64,000 nt of DNA from Arachis hypogaea (lineage: Eukaryota > Streptophyta > Magnoliopsida > Fabales > Fabaceae), in contig NC_092040.1 in the NCBI RefSeq assembly GCF_003086295.3, forward strand, positions 60,181,559 to 60,245,558. Direction: 5' to 3'. Both the position numbers and the translations under genes were made by a program. A model generated the notes under the pieces. It was given only the letters and a program-made list of their open reading frames with translations, searched no databases and had not been told where the DNA came from. This document shows, piece after piece, positions 1-11,080 of this stretch. Position 1 is the first letter of the stretch, and every line of letters begins with the position of its first letter.

Positions 1-1199
1 GAGTTAGGCTGAAAAAGGACTACTGATGCTGTTGGATCCTGACCTCCCTGACTCGAAATGGATTTTCTGAGCTACAGGAGTCCAATTGGCGCGCTCTTAA
101 CAGCGTTGGAAAGTAGACATCCAGGGCTTTCCAGCAATATATAATAGTCCATTTTTGCGCGAAGAAAGATGACGTAACTTGGCGTTGAACGCCAAGTACA
201 TGCTGCTGTCTGGAGTTAAACGCCAGAAAAACGTCATAATCCGGAGTTGAACGCCCAAAACACGTTATAACTTGGAGTTCAACTCCAATAAAGGCCCCAA
301 CTCGTGGATAGCTTTAGTCCCAGCCCCAGCACACACCAAGTGGCCCCAGAAGTGGATTTCTGCACCAATTATTTAGTTTACTCATTTTCTGTAAACCTAG
401 GTTACTAGTTTACTATTTAAATACTTTTAGAGACTTATCTTGTACCTCATGACATTTTCAGATCTGAATTACATACTTTTTGACGGCATGAGTCTCTAAA
501 CTCCATTGTTGGGGGTGAGGAGCTCTGCAGCGTCTCGATGATTTAATACAATTCCTTTGTTTTCCATTCAAACACGCTTGTTCTTATCTAAGATGTTCAT
601 TCGCGCTTAATTATGGAGAAGGTGATGATCCGTGACACTCATCACCTTCCTCAATCCATGAACGTGTGCCTGACAACCACCTCCGTTCTACATCAGATTG
701 AATGAATATCTCTTAGATTCCTTAATCAGAATCTTCGTGGTATAAGCCGGATTGATGGCGGCATTCATGAGGATCCGGAAAGTCTAAACCTTGTCTGTGG
801 TATTCCGAGTAGGATCTGGGATTGAATGGCTGTGACGAGCTTCAAACTCCTGAAGGCTGGGCGTTAGTGACAGACGCAAAAGAATCAATGGATTCTATTC
901 CAACCTGATTGAGAACCGACAGATGATTAGCCGTGCTGTGACAGAGCATAGGAACGTTTTCACTGAGAGGATGGGAAGTAGCCATTGACAACGGTGACAC
1001 CCTACATAGAGCTTGCCATGGAAGGGACTTTGCGTGTGGAGAAGGATTCAAGGAAGAGTTGAAGTCAGAAGACAAAGCATCTCCAAAATCCAACCATATT
1101 TCTCAGTACTGCACACAAGTAACGCTATTATTCTCTTTTATTTTTCCAATCTAATAATTCCAACTGATAATTTTAATTAATATCCTGACTAAGAATAAT
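1..1199 (+). repeat. LTR fragment of the element A family, next to an assembly gap
   Basis: This stretch matches the internal and 3' part of the LTR seen complete at 14163-15687. It shares variants with that 3' LTR rather than with the 5' LTR at 3400-4920 (ACTACTGATG, AACAGCGTTGG, CCAATAAAGG). It also has many isolated single-base losses in short runs, for example CCCTGACTCG where the full copy has CCCTGCACTCG, and AAGTGGCCCC where the full copy has AAGTGGGCCCC. It stops at a block of N. It may be a noisy duplicate of the 14-15.7 kb LTR or a separate insertion. Short ORFs read here are shadows. Confidence 0.9.
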
Positions 1200-2199
1200 N
1201 NNNNNNNNNNNNNNNNNNNNNNNNNNNNNNNNNNNNNNNNNNNNNNNNNNNNNNNNNNNNNNNNNNNNNNNNNNNNNNNNNNNNNNNNNNNNNNNNNNNN
1301 NNNNNNNNNNNNNNNNNNNNNNNNNNNNNNNNNNNNNNNNNNNNNNNNNNNNNNNNNNNNNNNNNNNNNNNNNNNNNNNNNNNNNNNNNNNNNNNNNNNN
1401 NNNNNNNNNNNNNNNNNNNNNNNNNNNNNNNNNNNNNNNNNNNNNNNNNNNNNNNNNNNNNNNNNNNNNNNNNNNNNNNNNNNNNNNNNNNNNNNNNNNN
1501 NNNNNNNNNNNNNNNNNNNNNNNNNNNNNNNNNNNNNNNNNNNNNNNNNNNNNNNNNNNNNNNNNNNNNNNNNNNNNNNNNNNNNNNNNNNNNNNNNNNN
1601 NNNNNNNNNNNNNNNNNNNNNNNNNNNNNNNNNNNNNNNNNNNNNNNNNNNNNNNNNNNNNNNNNNNNNNNNNNNNNNNNNNNNNNNNNNNNNNNNNNNN
1701 NNNNNNNNNNNNNNNNNNNNNNNNNNNNNNNNNNNNNNNNNNNNNNNNNNNNNNNNNNNNNNNNNNNNNNNNNNNNNNNNNNNNNNNNNNNNNNNNNNNN
1801 NNNNNNNNNNNNNNNNNNNNNNNNNNNNNNNNNNNNNNNNNNNNNNNNNNNNNNNNNNNNNNNNNNNNNNNNNNNNNNNNNNNNNNNNNNNNNNNNNNNN
1901 NNNNNNNNNNNNNNNNNNNNNNNNNNNNNNNNNNNNNNNNNNNNNNNNNNNNNNNNNNNNNNNNNNNNNNNNNNNNNNNNNNNNNNNNNNNNNNNNNNNN
2001 NNNNNNNNNNNNNNNNNNNNNNNNNNNNNNNNNNNNNNNNNNNNNNNNNNNNNNNNNNNNNNNNNNNNNNNNNNNNNNNNNNNNNNNNNNNNNNNNNNNN
2101 NNNNNNNNNNNNNNNNNNNNNNNNNNNNNNNNNNNNNNNNNNNNNNNNNNNNNNNNNNNNNNNNNNNNNNNNNNNNNNNNNNNNNNNNNNNNNNNNNNN
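1200..2199. other. Assembly gap of exactly 1000 N
   Basis: A run of exactly 1000 N, which is a conventional placeholder for a gap of unknown size. The sequence changes from LTR on the left to the middle of a gag gene on the right, so the 5' LTR, primer-binding site and N-terminal gag of element 2 are not represented. Confidence 1.
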
Positions 2200-3399
2200 A
2201 AATGCATCCCACAGTACTAAAGAGCATCTTCTGAAGAAGAAGCTTATGATCCGAAACCCTGCAATGGCAGAGGTAAATTACATGGGTGAACCTTATGGAA
2301 AACCTATAATTCATCATGGGAAATCATCCAATTTCTCATGGAAGGATCAACAAAAGCCTCAACAAGGCTTTAATAATGGTGGAAGAAACAGGCTTAGCAA
2401 TAGCAAGACTTTTCCATCATCTTCTCAGCAACAGACAAAGAACTCTGAGCAGAGTACCTCTAACTTAGCAACAAGGTCTCTGATCTGTCTAAGGTCACTT
2501 TAAGTTTCATGAGTGAAACAAGGTCCTCCATAAGAAATTTGGAGGCACAAGTGGGCTAGCTGAGTAAGAAAGTCACTGAAACTCTCCTAGTACTCTCCCA
2601 AGCAATACTGAAGAGAATCAAAAAGAGAGTGCAAGCCATTGATATTGTCAATATGGCCGAATGCACAAAGGAGGAGAAGGACTTGAATCCCAGCGAGGAA
2701 GACCTCCTGGGACGTCCTCTGACAAAAAGGAGTTCTAAACTGAGAAACCTAAGGTATCTGAGGCTCACCTAGAGACCATAGAGATTCCATTGAACCTCCT
2801 TTTACCATTCATGAGCTCTGAGAACTATTCTTCCTCTGAAGAGGATGAAGATGTAACTGAATAGCAAATTGCTTAATATCTAGGAGCCATCATGAAGCTG
2901 AATGCCAAGTTGTTTGGTATGAGACTTGGAAAGGTGAACTTTCCTTGCTCATTAGTGACTAGATACATGGGTTCAGCAAACTCTACCTCAAAAGAAATAA
3001 GATCCTGGTAAATTCTTAATATCCTGTACCATAGGCACCATGACCTTTGAGAAGGCTCTATGTGACCTGGGGTCAGGTATAAATCTTATGCACTCTCTGT
3101 AATGGAGAAGCTGGGGATCTTTGAGGTACAGGCCACCACATTTTCATTAGAGATGGCAGACAAGTCAATAAGACAAGCTTATGGATTGGTAGAGGATATG
3201 TTAGTGAAGGTTAAAGGCCTTTACATCCCTACTGATTCATAATCTTAGACACTGGGAAGGATGAGAATGAATCCATTATTCTTAGAAGACCCTTCCTAGC
3301 CACAGCAGGAGCTGTGATTGATGTTGACAGAGGAGAGTTAGTTCTTTAATTGAATGGGGACTACCTTGTGTTTAAAGCTCAAGGATCTTCCTCTGCAAC
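2200..3399 (+). pseudogene. gag-pro: Broken gag-pro gene of element 2, left piece
   Basis: Conceptual translation in shifting frames matches the intact 773-residue gag-pro ORF of B' (minus strand, 61245 to 58924) from its middle onward. Recognisable parts are MAEVNYMGEPYG, FSWKDQQKPQQGFNNGG, and the protease region with the CDLGSG motif near 3063-3080 followed by an LGRPFLAT-like stretch. There are many stops and single-base shifts (for example TAG in GTGGGCTAGCTG near 2558 and TAATATCT near 2873), so no functional protein is expected. The right piece continues at 15688 after element A. Confidence 0.88.
3395..3399. repeat. Target-site duplication of element A, left copy (GCAAC)
   Basis: GCAAC immediately precedes TGATGAGCGG at 3400 and recurs at 15688-15692 right after the LTR end GTGCACCA. 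A 5-bp duplication is standard for Ty3/gypsy integration. The gag-pro reading of element 2 continues from one side to the other. Confidence 0.95.
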
Positions 3400-4920
3400 T
3401 GATGAGCGGATATTTTATACGCTTTTTGGGGTAATTTCATGTAGATTTTAGCATGTTTTAATTAGTTTTTAGTAGAATAATATTAGTTTTAGGCAAAATC
3501 ATATTTCTGGACTTTACTATGAGTTTGTGTGTTTTTCTGTGATTTCAGGTATTTTCTGGCTGAAATTGAGGGAGCTGAGCAAAAATCTGAGTTAGGCTGA
3601 AAAAGGACTGCTGATGCTGTTGGATCCTGACCTCCCTGCACTCGAAATGGATTTTCTGGAGCTACAGGAGTCCAATTGGCGCGCTCTTAACGGCGTTAGA
3701 AAGTAGACATCCAGGGCTTTCCAGCAATATATAATAGTCCATATTTTGCACGAAGAAAGATGACGTAACTTGGCGTTGAACGCCAAGTACATGCTGCTGT
3801 CTGGAGTTAAACGCCAGAAAAACGTCATAATCCGGAGTTGAACGCCCAAAACACGTTATAACTTGGAGTTCAACTCCAAGAAAGGCCCCAACTCGTGGAT
3901 AGCTTTAGTCCCAGCCCCAGCACACACCAAGTGGGCCCCAGAAGTGGATTTCTGCACCAATTATCTTAGTTTACTAATTTTCTGTAAACCTAGGTTACTA
4001 GTTTACTATTTAAACAACTTTTAGAGACTTATCTTGTACCTCATGACATTTTCAGATCTGAATTACATACTTTTTGACGGCATGAGTCTCTAAACTCCAT
4101 TGTTGGGGGTGAGGAGCTCTGCAGCGTCTCGATGATTTAATACAATTCCTTTGTTTTCCATTCAAACACGCTTGTTCTTATCTAAGATGTTCATTCGCGC
4201 TTAATTATGGAGAAGGTGATGATCCGTGACACTCATCACCTTCCTCAATCCATGAACGTGTGCCTGACAACCACCTCCGTTCTACATCAGATTGAATGAA
4301 TATCTCTTAGATTCCTTAATCAGAATCTTCGTGGTATAAGCCGGATTGATGGCGGCATTCATGAGGATCCGGAAAGTCTAAACCTTGTCTGTGGTATTCC
4401 GAGTAGGATTCTGGGATTGAATGGCTGTGACGAGCTTCAAACTCCTGAAGGCTGGGCGTTAGTGACAGACGCAAAGAATCAATGGATTCTATTCCAACCT
4501 GATTGAGAACCGACAGATGATTAGCCGTGCTGTGACAGAGCATAGGAACGTTTTCACTGAGAGGATGGGAAGTAGCCATTGACAACGGTGACACCCTACA
4601 TAGAGCTTGCCATGGAAGGGACTTTGCGTGTGGAGAAGGATTTCAAGGAAGAGTTGAAGTCAGAAGACAAAGCATCTCCAAAACTCCAACATATTTCTCA
4701 GTACTGCACAACAAGTAACGCTATTATTCTCTTTTATTTTTCCAATCTAATAATTCCAACTGATAATTTTAATTAATATCCTGACTAAGAATAATAAAAT
4801 AGACATAGATTGCTTCAAACCAATAATCTCCGTGGGATCGACCCTTACTCACGTAAGGTATTACTTGGACGACCTAGTGCACTTGCTGGTTAGTTGTGCG
4901 AATCACAAATTCGTGCACCA
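3400..4920 (+). repeat. 5' LTR of element A
   Basis: Runs from TGATGAGCGG to TTCGTGCACCA, directly before the AGTTTT spacer and primer-binding site. U3 holds four palindromes (3769-3880) about 150 bp upstream of a TATA-like TACTATTTAAA near 4003-4013. The matching copy is 14163-15687. Confidence 0.95.
3769..3880 (+). promoter_or_regulatory. U3 cluster of four GTTNAAC-centred palindromes
   Basis: Four inverted repeats occur within 112 bp: CTTGGCGTTGAACGCCAAG, CTGGAGTTAAACGCCAG, CGGAGTTGAACGCCC and CTTGGAGTTCAACTCCAAG. They sit upstream of the TATA-like box and recur in the 3' LTR at 14535-14645. They look like a repeated dimeric binding site for a transcription factor, but that role is inference. 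Confidence 0.6.
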
Positions 4921-4926
4921 AGTTTT

Positions 4927-4944
4927 TGGCGCCGTTGCGGGGAT
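4927..4944 (+). other. Primer-binding site of element A (tRNA-Asp type, one base short)
   Basis: TGGCGCCGTTGCGGGGAT follows the LTR end by six bases. Athila-group elements use TGGCGCCGTTGCCGGGGA, complementary to the 3' end of tRNA-Asp. Here one C of the CC pair is missing. Confidence 0.85.
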
Positions 4945-5875
4945 TGTTGAGTTTGAACAATTGAAGGCTTATTTTATTTCTTAGATTAGGAATAATTTAT
5001 TTTTGTTGTTATAGAGTCATTAAATTTTGATAGGATAGTTTCTTTTCAAAAAAATTTCTTTCAAAAATATTATTTCTCTTTATTATTTGTTAATTTTTCG
5101 TGAGTCTAGTGTCTTGTTTTAAGTTTGGTGTCAATTGCATGCTTTTCCTTGTCTCTTAATTTTTCGAATTGCATGTTCTTGTTTTTCCTTGATCTTCAAG
5201 TTGTTCTTGTTTATCTTTCTTGTTGATCTTGAGTTTTTCTTGCTTTGTGTCTTTTTTTTGTTTCACTTGTGTTCTTTTTAAAGCATTAATTGGAATATTC
5301 AGAACAAGTGTTACATTTACTCCAATTGGCTAGAGTATTGGTTTATATTCTTGATGATTGGGCACCAGTTCTTTTGAAAATCTTTTTCAAAATAATTTTT
5401 CTTGATTTAATCTTGTGCCAAACTCTAAGTTTGGTGTTTTCTTGTTAATTCTAATATAATTTTCGAAAAATTTGTCTTGGTTTTCTAAAAATTTTAAGTT
5501 TGGTGTTCTTCCTTTTGTTCTTAAGTGTTCTTGAGTCTTTCTTGTGCTTTGATCTTAAAATTTTTAAGTTTGGTGTTCCTTAGTGTTTTCCCTCCAAAAA
5601 TTTTCGAAAATAAGGAGCATTAGATCTAAAAATTTTAAGTCTTGTATCTTTTATGTATTTTTCTCTTTCATCATAAAATTCAAAATTCAAAAAAAATATC
5701 CTTCCTAACTAATTTTAAACTATTTTTTTCGAAATTTTATATAAAAATTCAGATTTCAATTTCAAAATATTTTTAATTTCTTTTATTTGTTTCGTTTTTA
5801 TTTTATTTTATAAAAATTAATTTTTTTATATAAAATAAATAATAGCAATATACATATCATCTCTTTTATTCCATC
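4945..5875 (+). other. Untranslated leader of element A, T-rich with repeated AAGTTTGGTGT
   Basis: About 930 bp without a credible ORF, dominated by T-runs and TTTTCGAAAA-like strings. The string TAAGTTTGGTGT appears at least four times (around 5120, 5425, 5495 and 5565). The same 11-mer also precedes the extra ORF and the 3' LTR. The packaging signal would be expected here, but no specific site can be named. Confidence 0.75.
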
Positions 5876-7126
5876 ATGGAATTAAGTGGGAATGATCAGT
5901 TCCGGAGGACTCTGGGGTCATATGCTAACCCCACTACTGCTTCATATGGGGGTAGTATCTGTATACCCTCCATTGGAGTTAGTAGCTTTGAGTTGAATCC
6001 TCAGCTCATTATCATGGTGCAGCAGAACTGCCAATATTCTGGTCTTCCACATGAAGAACCTACAGAGTTTCTGGCACAATTTTTACAATTTGCTGACACA
6101 GTACATGATAAAGAAGTGGATCAGGATGTCTACAGATTATTACTGTTCCCATTTGCTGTAAAAGATCAAGCTAAGAGGTGGTTAAATAACCAGCCTAAGA
6201 ACAGCATAAAAACATGGAAACAGCTGTCAGAAAAATTCCTGAATCACTATTTCCCTCCAAAACGGATGACACAGCTAAGGCTAAGCATCCAAGGCTTCAA
6301 ACAAGGAGATAATGAATCCCTTTATGATGCTTGGGAGAGATACAGAGAGATGCTAAGAAAATGCCCCTCTGAAATGTTTTCAGAATGGGTGCAATTAGAC
6401 ATCTTCTACTATGGGCTTACAGAAAAAGCTCAGATTTCTCTAGACCACTCAGCTGGTGGATCTATACATATAAGAAAAACAATTGAAGAAGCTCAAGAGC
6501 TTATTGATACAGTTGCCAGAAATCAACATCTGTACCTAAGCAGTGAATCTTCCATGAAAGAAGAAGCTAAAACAGTAACTGATGAACTCAGTCCTGTAGA
6601 TCAGGCCAATGAATTCAATCAGCAATTAGACTTTCTAACCAAGCAGCTAGCCGAATTCAAGGAAATACTACAGGAAACAAGAACGGCTAACAGGAATATG
6701 GAAGTGCAATTAAAGCAGACAGAAAAGCAACTGTCAAAACAAATAGCAGAAGAATGCCAAGCAGTTCAATTAAGAAGTGGGAAAACATTAAATACCTCAC
6801 TTCAAAGCAGCAGGAAACCAAGAAATGAACAGATGTCTACTCAAAATCCCTCTGAGGATAATCAGAGCCCAGAGAGGAATAATGCTGGCGCTGAACGCCC
6901 AGACCATGCTCATTCTTGGCATTCAACGCCAGAAACAAGCATGAATCCGGCGTTGAACGCCCAAAGGGAGCATAGTTCTGGCGTTCAGACGCCAGTAACA
7001 AATGAGGAGTTGGCGTTTAACGCCACTCCAGCTTCCACCCCTGGCATTCAAACGCCAGTGGAAATCAGTCACAAACAAGTGCTGATAACAACCCTTCTAA
7101 AAAGGCTTCCCAACCCACTTCTGTAG
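5876..7126 (+). CDS. gag: Gag capsid protein of element A (C-terminus frameshifted)
   Basis: A 416-residue ORF for the structural protein that would form cytoplasmic virus-like particles. The start context TTCCATCATGGA is conserved in element E at 31997. Residues 50-200 carry the plant retrotransposon gag domain (FPFAVKDQAKRWLNNQP, FFPPKRMTQLRL-like, SLYDAWERYREMLRKCP). Residues 225-300 look coiled-coil. The linker at 335-395 is encoded by palindrome repeats (LNAQ, GVQTP, FNAT). No CCHC zinc knuckle is visible. Compared with element E, the frame shifts by one base near 7080, so the last ~20 residues are spurious and the true product would run on into protease. Confidence 0.9.
   Translation: MELSGNDQFRRTLGSYANPTTASYGGSICIPSIGVSSFELNPQLIIMVQQNCQYSGLPHEEPTEFLAQFLQFADTVHDKEVDQDVYRLLLFPFAVKDQAKRWLNNQPKNSIKTWKQLSEKFLNHYFPPKRMTQLRLSIQGFKQGDNESLYDAWERYREMLRKCPSEMFSEWVQLDIFYYGLTEKAQISLDHSAGGSIHIRKTIEEAQELIDTVARNQHLYLSSESSMKEEAKTVTDELSPVDQANEFNQQLDFLTKQLAEFKEILQETRTANRNMEVQLKQTEKQLSKQIAEECQAVQLRSGKTLNTSLQSSRKPRNEQMSTQNPSEDNQSPERNNAGAERPDHAHSWHSTPETSMNPALNAQREHSSGVQTPVTNEELAFNATPASTPGIQTPVEISHKQVLITTLLKRLPNPLL
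6885..7058 (+). repeat. Palindrome array inside the gag coding sequence
   Basis: Six variants of CTGGCGTTNAACGCCAG lie in the reading frame, for example CGGCGTTGAACGCCC, TGGCGTTTAACGCCA and CTGGCATTCAAACGCCAG. They encode short repeats (LNAQ, GVQTP). The same motif forms non-coding arrays in U3 and after pol in this element. Confidence 0.85.
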
Positions 7127-7956
7127 GTAATAAACCTGCAGCAACTAAGGTTGAGGAATATAAAGCCAAAATGCCTTATCCTCAAAAACTCCGCCAAGCG
7201 GAACAGGATAAGCAATTTGCTCGCTTTGCAGACTATCTCAGAACTCTTGAAATAAAGATTCCGTTTGCAGAAGCACTTGAGCAAATACCCTCTTATGCTA
7301 AGTTCATGAAAGAGATCTTAAGTCATAAGAAGGATTGGAGGGAAACTGAAAAAGTTTACCTCACTAAAGAATGCAGTGTAGTCATTCTGAAAAGCTTACC
7401 TGAGAAGCTTAAAGATCCTGGGAGCTTTATGATACCATGCACATTAGAGGGTACTTGTACCAAGCAAGCTTTATGTGATCTTGGGGCAAGTATCAACCTA
7501 ATACCTGCATCTACTATCAGAAAGCTTGGTTTGACTGAAGAAATCAAACCAACCAGGATATGTCTTCAACTTGCTGATGGCTCCATTAAATACCCATCAG
7601 GCGTGATTGAAGACATGATTGTCAAGGTTGGGCCATTTGCCTTTCCAACTGACTTTGTGGTGCTGGAAATGGAGGAGCACAAGAGTGCAACTCTCATTCT
7701 AGGAAGACCTTTCCTAGCAACTGGCCGAACCCTCATTGACGTCCAAAAAGGGGAAGTAACCTTGAGAGTCAATGAAGAGGAGTTCAAGTTGAATGTTGTC
7801 AAAGCCATGCAACATCCAGACACCCCAAATGACTGCATGAGTGTTGATATTATTGACTCTCTGGTAAGAGAGGTCAATATGGCTGAGAGTCTCGAATCAG
7901 AGCTAGAGACATCTTTAAAGATGTTCAGCCTGATCTGGAGGAATCAGAGAGAATAG
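7086..7956 (+). CDS. pro: Aspartic protease domain of element A
   Basis: This frame follows the gag linker without a start codon of its own; the first internal ATG is at 7171 (MPYPQKLRQAEQDKQ). The active-site loop is DLGAS at 7477-7491, and ILGRPFLAT near 7696-7722 is the second conserved protease block. The enzyme would cleave the gag-pol polyprotein inside the particle. The frame ends early at 7956 because a base is missing near 7905 relative to element E (GAGACATC against GAGGATATC). In E and B' gag and protease share one frame, so the gag-pro break here is a mutation and not a programmed shift. Confidence 0.88.
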
Positions 7957-8224
7957 TAGAACCTCTGAAAATTCCTCAGGAAGAGGAGAAACCTCCTAAA
8001 CCCGAGCTCAAACCATTACCACCGTCCCTGAAATATGCATTTCTGGGAGAAGGTGATACCTTTCCTGTAATTATAAGCTCTACCTTAGAGCCACAGGAAG
8101 AGGAAGCACTAATTCAAGTGCTAAGGACACACAAGACAGCTCTTGGGTGGTCCATCAGTGATCTTAAGGGCATTAGTCCAGCCAGATGCATGCACAAGAT
8201 CCTATTGGAGGGTGATGCCAACCT

Positions 8225-9013
8225 GTGGTCCAACCACAAAGGCGGCTGAACCCAGCCATGAAGGAAGTGGTGCAAAAGGAGGTCACTAAATTACTGGAGG
8301 CTGGGATTATTTATCCTATTTCTGACAGCCCCTGGGTAAGCCCTGTCCAAGTCGTCCCTAAAAAGGGAGGCATGACAGTGGTTCACAATGAAAAAAATGA
8401 ACTGGTTCCTACAAGAACAGTTACAGGGTGGCGTATGTGTATTGATTATAGAAGGCTCAATACAGCCACCAGAAAGGATCATTTTCCTTTACCATTCATA
8501 GACCAAATGCTAGAAAGACTAGCAGGTCATGAATACTACTGCTTCCTGGATGGATATTCAGGTTATAATCAAATTGCAGTAGATCCCCAGGATCAAGAGA
8601 AAACGGCATTCACCTGCCCATCTGGAGTATTTGCATACAGAAGGATGCCATTTGGCCTGTGCAATGCACCTGCAACTTTTCAAAGGTGCATGCTCTCAAT
8701 TTTCTCTGATATGGTGGAAAAATTCCTGGAAGTCTTCATGGATGACTTTTCAGTATTTGGAGACTCATTCAGCTCCTGTCTTGACCATCTAGCACTTGTT
8801 CTAAAGAGATGCCAAGAGACTAACCTGGTTTTAAACTGGGAAAAATGTCACTTTATGGTAACTGAAGGAATTGTCCTTGGGCACAAAATCCCGAACAAAG
8901 GAATAGAGGTGGACCAAGCTAAAGTAGAGGTAATTGAAAAATTACCACCACCTGCCAATGTTAAGGCAATCAGAAGCTTTCTGGGCATGCAGGATTCTAT
9001 AGGAGGTTTATAA
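8225..9013 (+). CDS. pol (RT): Reverse transcriptase domain of element A
   Basis: The RNA-directed DNA polymerase core. Order of motifs: [66 protein letters not shown], and the catalytic FMDD (8735-8746, replacing the more common YXDD), then [14 protein letters not shown] and GHKI. The N-terminal part (LPPSLKYAFLGEGDTFPVII) lies just upstream in another frame (about 8020-8220) because of a missing base near 8221. A further missing base near 8983 ends this ORF at 9013 and moves the thumb/RNase H part to the next frame. Confidence 0.92.
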   Translation: MVQPQRRLNPAMKEVVQKEVTKLLEAGIIYPISDSPWVSPVQVVPKKGGMTVVHNEKNELVPTRTVTGWRMCIDYRRLNTATRKDHFPLPFIDQMLERLAGHEYYCFLDGYSGYNQIAVDPQDQEKTAFTCPSGVFAYRRMPFGLCNAPATFQRCMLSIFSDMVEKFLEVFMDDFSVFGDSFSSCLDHLALVLKRCQETNLVLNWEKCHFMVTEGIVLGHKIPNKGIEVDQAKVEVIEKLPPPANVKAIRSFLGMQDSIGGL

Positions 9014-10890
9014 AGGATTTTTCAAAAATCGCCAAACCTCTGAGCAACCTGCTAGCTGCTGACACGCCATTTATCTTTGATAAAGAGTGTCTGCAGGCTT
9101 TTGAGACTCTGAAAGCTAAATTGGTTACAGCACCAATCATCTCTACACCAGACTGGACATTACCATTTGAATTGATGTGTGATGCCAGTGACCATGCCAT
9201 TGGTGCAGTGTTGGGACAAAGGCATGACAAGCTTCTGCACGTCATTTACTATGCCAACCGTGTTCTAAATGATGCACAGAAGAATTACACAACCACAGAA
9301 AAAGAGCTACTTGCAGTGGTTTACGCCATTGACAAATTCAGATCCTATTTAGTAGGATCAAAAGTGATTGTGTACACTGATCATGCTGCTCTTAAATATC
9401 TACTCACAAAGCAGGATTCAAAACCCAGACTCATCAGATGGGTGTTGCTTCTGCAAGAGTTTGATATAGAAATAAGAGACAAAAAAGGGACAGAGAATCA
9501 AGTAGTAGATCACCTATCCCGAATAGAACCAGTAGAAGGGGCGTCCCTCCCTCTCACTGAGATCTCTGAAACTTTTCCGGATGAGCAACTCTTTGCCATC
9601 CAGGAAGTGCCATGGTTTGCAGACATTGCAAACTACAAGGCAGTGAGATTCATACCCAAAGAGTACAGTAGGGTGCAATCAAAGAAATTGATTACAGATG
9701 CAAAGTACTATCTTTGGGATGAACCATATCTCTTCAAGAGATGTGCAGACGGAGTAATCCGTAGATGTGTGCCTAAGGAAGAAGCGCAAAAGATTCTATG
9801 GCACTGCCATGGATCACAGTATGGAGGACATTTTGGAAGTGAACGAACAGCCACAAGAGTCCTCCAAAGTGGCTTCTACTGGCCTACTCTCTATAAAGAT
9901 TCCCGAGCGTTTGTGCTTAATTGTGACAGTTGCCAAAGATCAGGCAACCTACCTCACAGTTATGCCATGCCTCAACAAGGGATATTGGAGATTGAGTTGT
10001 TTGATGTATGGGGCATTGACTTCATGGGACCTTTCCCACCATCATACTCAAACACTTATATTCTGGTGGCAGTGGATTATGTATCCAAATGGGTGGAGGC
10101 TATTGCAACACCCACTAATGACACTAAAACAGTGTTAAAATTCCTCCAAAAACACATCTTCAGCAGATTTGGTATCCCTAGAGTATTAATCAGTGATGGG
10201 GGCACTCATTTCTGCAATAAACAGCTTTACTCTGCTCTAGTACGTTATGGAGTTAGCCACAGGATAGCTACTCCATATCACCCACAAACTAATGGGCAAG
10301 CTGAAGTCTCAAATAGAGAACTCAAAAGAATCCTGGAACGGACTGTAATTAACCGTAGAAGGGATTGGGCAAGAAGCTTGGATGATGCTCTGTGGGCATA
10401 CAGAACAGCATTCAAGACCCCTATAGGGACCTCTCCATACCAGCTTGTGTATGGAAAGGCATGTCACTTGCCAGTGGAACTGGAACACAAGGCCTACTGG
10501 GCAACCAGATTCCTAAACCTTGATGCCAAGTTAGCTGGAGAAAAACGATTGCTCCAGTTAAATGAGCTAGAGGAATTTAGACTCAATGCTTTCGAGAATG
10601 CAAAAATTTACAAGGAGAAAGCAAAAAGATGGCATGATAAGAAATTGTCATCCAGAGTCTTTGAGCCAGGGCAGAAAGTTCTGCTATTTAATTCTAGGCT
10701 CAAATTATTCCCCGGGAAATTAAAATCCCGGTGGAGAGGCCCATATGTAATTACAAGTGTATCACCATATGGATACGTAGAGCTTCAGGATAATGAATCT
10801 AACAAAAAGTTCATTGTTAATGGACAAAGAGTTAAGCATTATCTCGAAGGTAATTTTGAGCAAGTGTGCTCAAAACTGAGACTTAATTAA
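8983..10890 (+). CDS. pol (RH-IN): RNase H and integrase of element A
   Basis: This frame opens around 8983; the first internal ATG is at 9121. RNase [42 protein letters not shown] and DHLSRIE. Integrase: an N-terminal zinc-binding HHCC region ([12 protein letters not shown] ... NCDSCQRSG), then the DDE core with Asp in GIDFMGPF, Asp in [10 protein letters not shown] and Glu in [13 protein letters not shown], then the C-terminal RWRGPYVI fold and VKHYLEG end. It degrades the RNA of the RNA/DNA hybrid and inserts cDNA into the chromosome. The 600-codon stretch is uninterrupted. Confidence 0.94.
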   Translation, partial: GHAGFYRRFIKDFSKIAKPLSNLLAADTPFIFDKECLQAFETLKAKLVTAPIISTPDWTLPFELMCDASDHAIGAVLGQRHDKLLHVIYYANRVLNDAQKNYTTTEKELLAVVYAIDKFRSYLVGSKVIVYTDHAALKYLLTKQDSKPRLIRWVLLLQEFDIEIRDKKGTENQVVDHLSRIEPVEGASLPLTEISETFPDEQLFAIQEVPWFADIANYKAVRFIPKEYSRVQSKKLITDAKYYLWDEPYLFKRCADGVIRRCVPKEEAQKILWHCHGSQYGGHFGSERTATRVLQSGFYWPTLYKDSRAFVLNCDSCQRSGNLPHSYAMPQQGILEIELFDVWGIDFMGPFPPSYSNTYILVAVDYVSKWVEAIATPTNDTKTVLKFLQKHIFSRFGIPRVLISDGGTHFCNKQLYSALVRYGVSHRIATPYHPQTNGQAEVSNRELKRILERTVINRRRDWARSLDDALWAYRTAFKTPIGTSPYQLVYGKACHLPVELEHKAYWATRFLNLDAKLAGEKRLLQLNELEEFRLNAFENAKIYKEKAKRWHDKKLSSRVFEPGQKVLLFNSRLKLFPGKLKSRWRGPYVITSVSPYGYVELQDNESNKKFIVNGQRVKHYLEGNFEQVCSKLRLN

Positions 10891-10903
10891 AGCTCAGTAA
10901 TAG

Positions 10904-10947
10904 TCCAGCTAATGACATTAAAGAAGCGCTTGCTAGGAGGCAACCCA
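10904..10947 (+). other. Conserved post-pol block (AAAGAAGCGCTTG...GGAGGCAACCCA)
   Basis: Just after the pol stop lies AGCTAATGACATTAAAGA followed by AGCGCTTGCTAGGAGGCAAC. The same block occurs after gag-pro in element 2 (15891-15932), B' (58851-58896, minus) and C (37331-37380, minus), although pol is absent there. Conservation without coding implies a cis-acting function, perhaps a splice, translation or packaging signal. TTGC/GCAA can pair across the loop. Confidence 0.7.
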
Positions 10948-11080
10948 GCCAAATCACAAAATTTAATTTTATTTGTTCTTTTTTCTAATTGATCAAGTTT
11001 TACAGGTAGATGCCAGAGTATCTTCAAAAGGTGAAGTAACAATTAATTGAAGTTACAGAGTTACAGGGAAATTTGGAAAG

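Noticed and set aside
1151..2317. Long ORFs across 1151-2317 and 1173-2207
   Set aside because: They consist almost wholly of unknown residues from the 1000-N gap.
7060..7180. Programmed frameshift between gag and protease in element A
   Set aside because: Element E (apart from stops) and B' read gag and protease in one frame, and no slippery site is conserved. The shift in A is a mutation or a sequence error.
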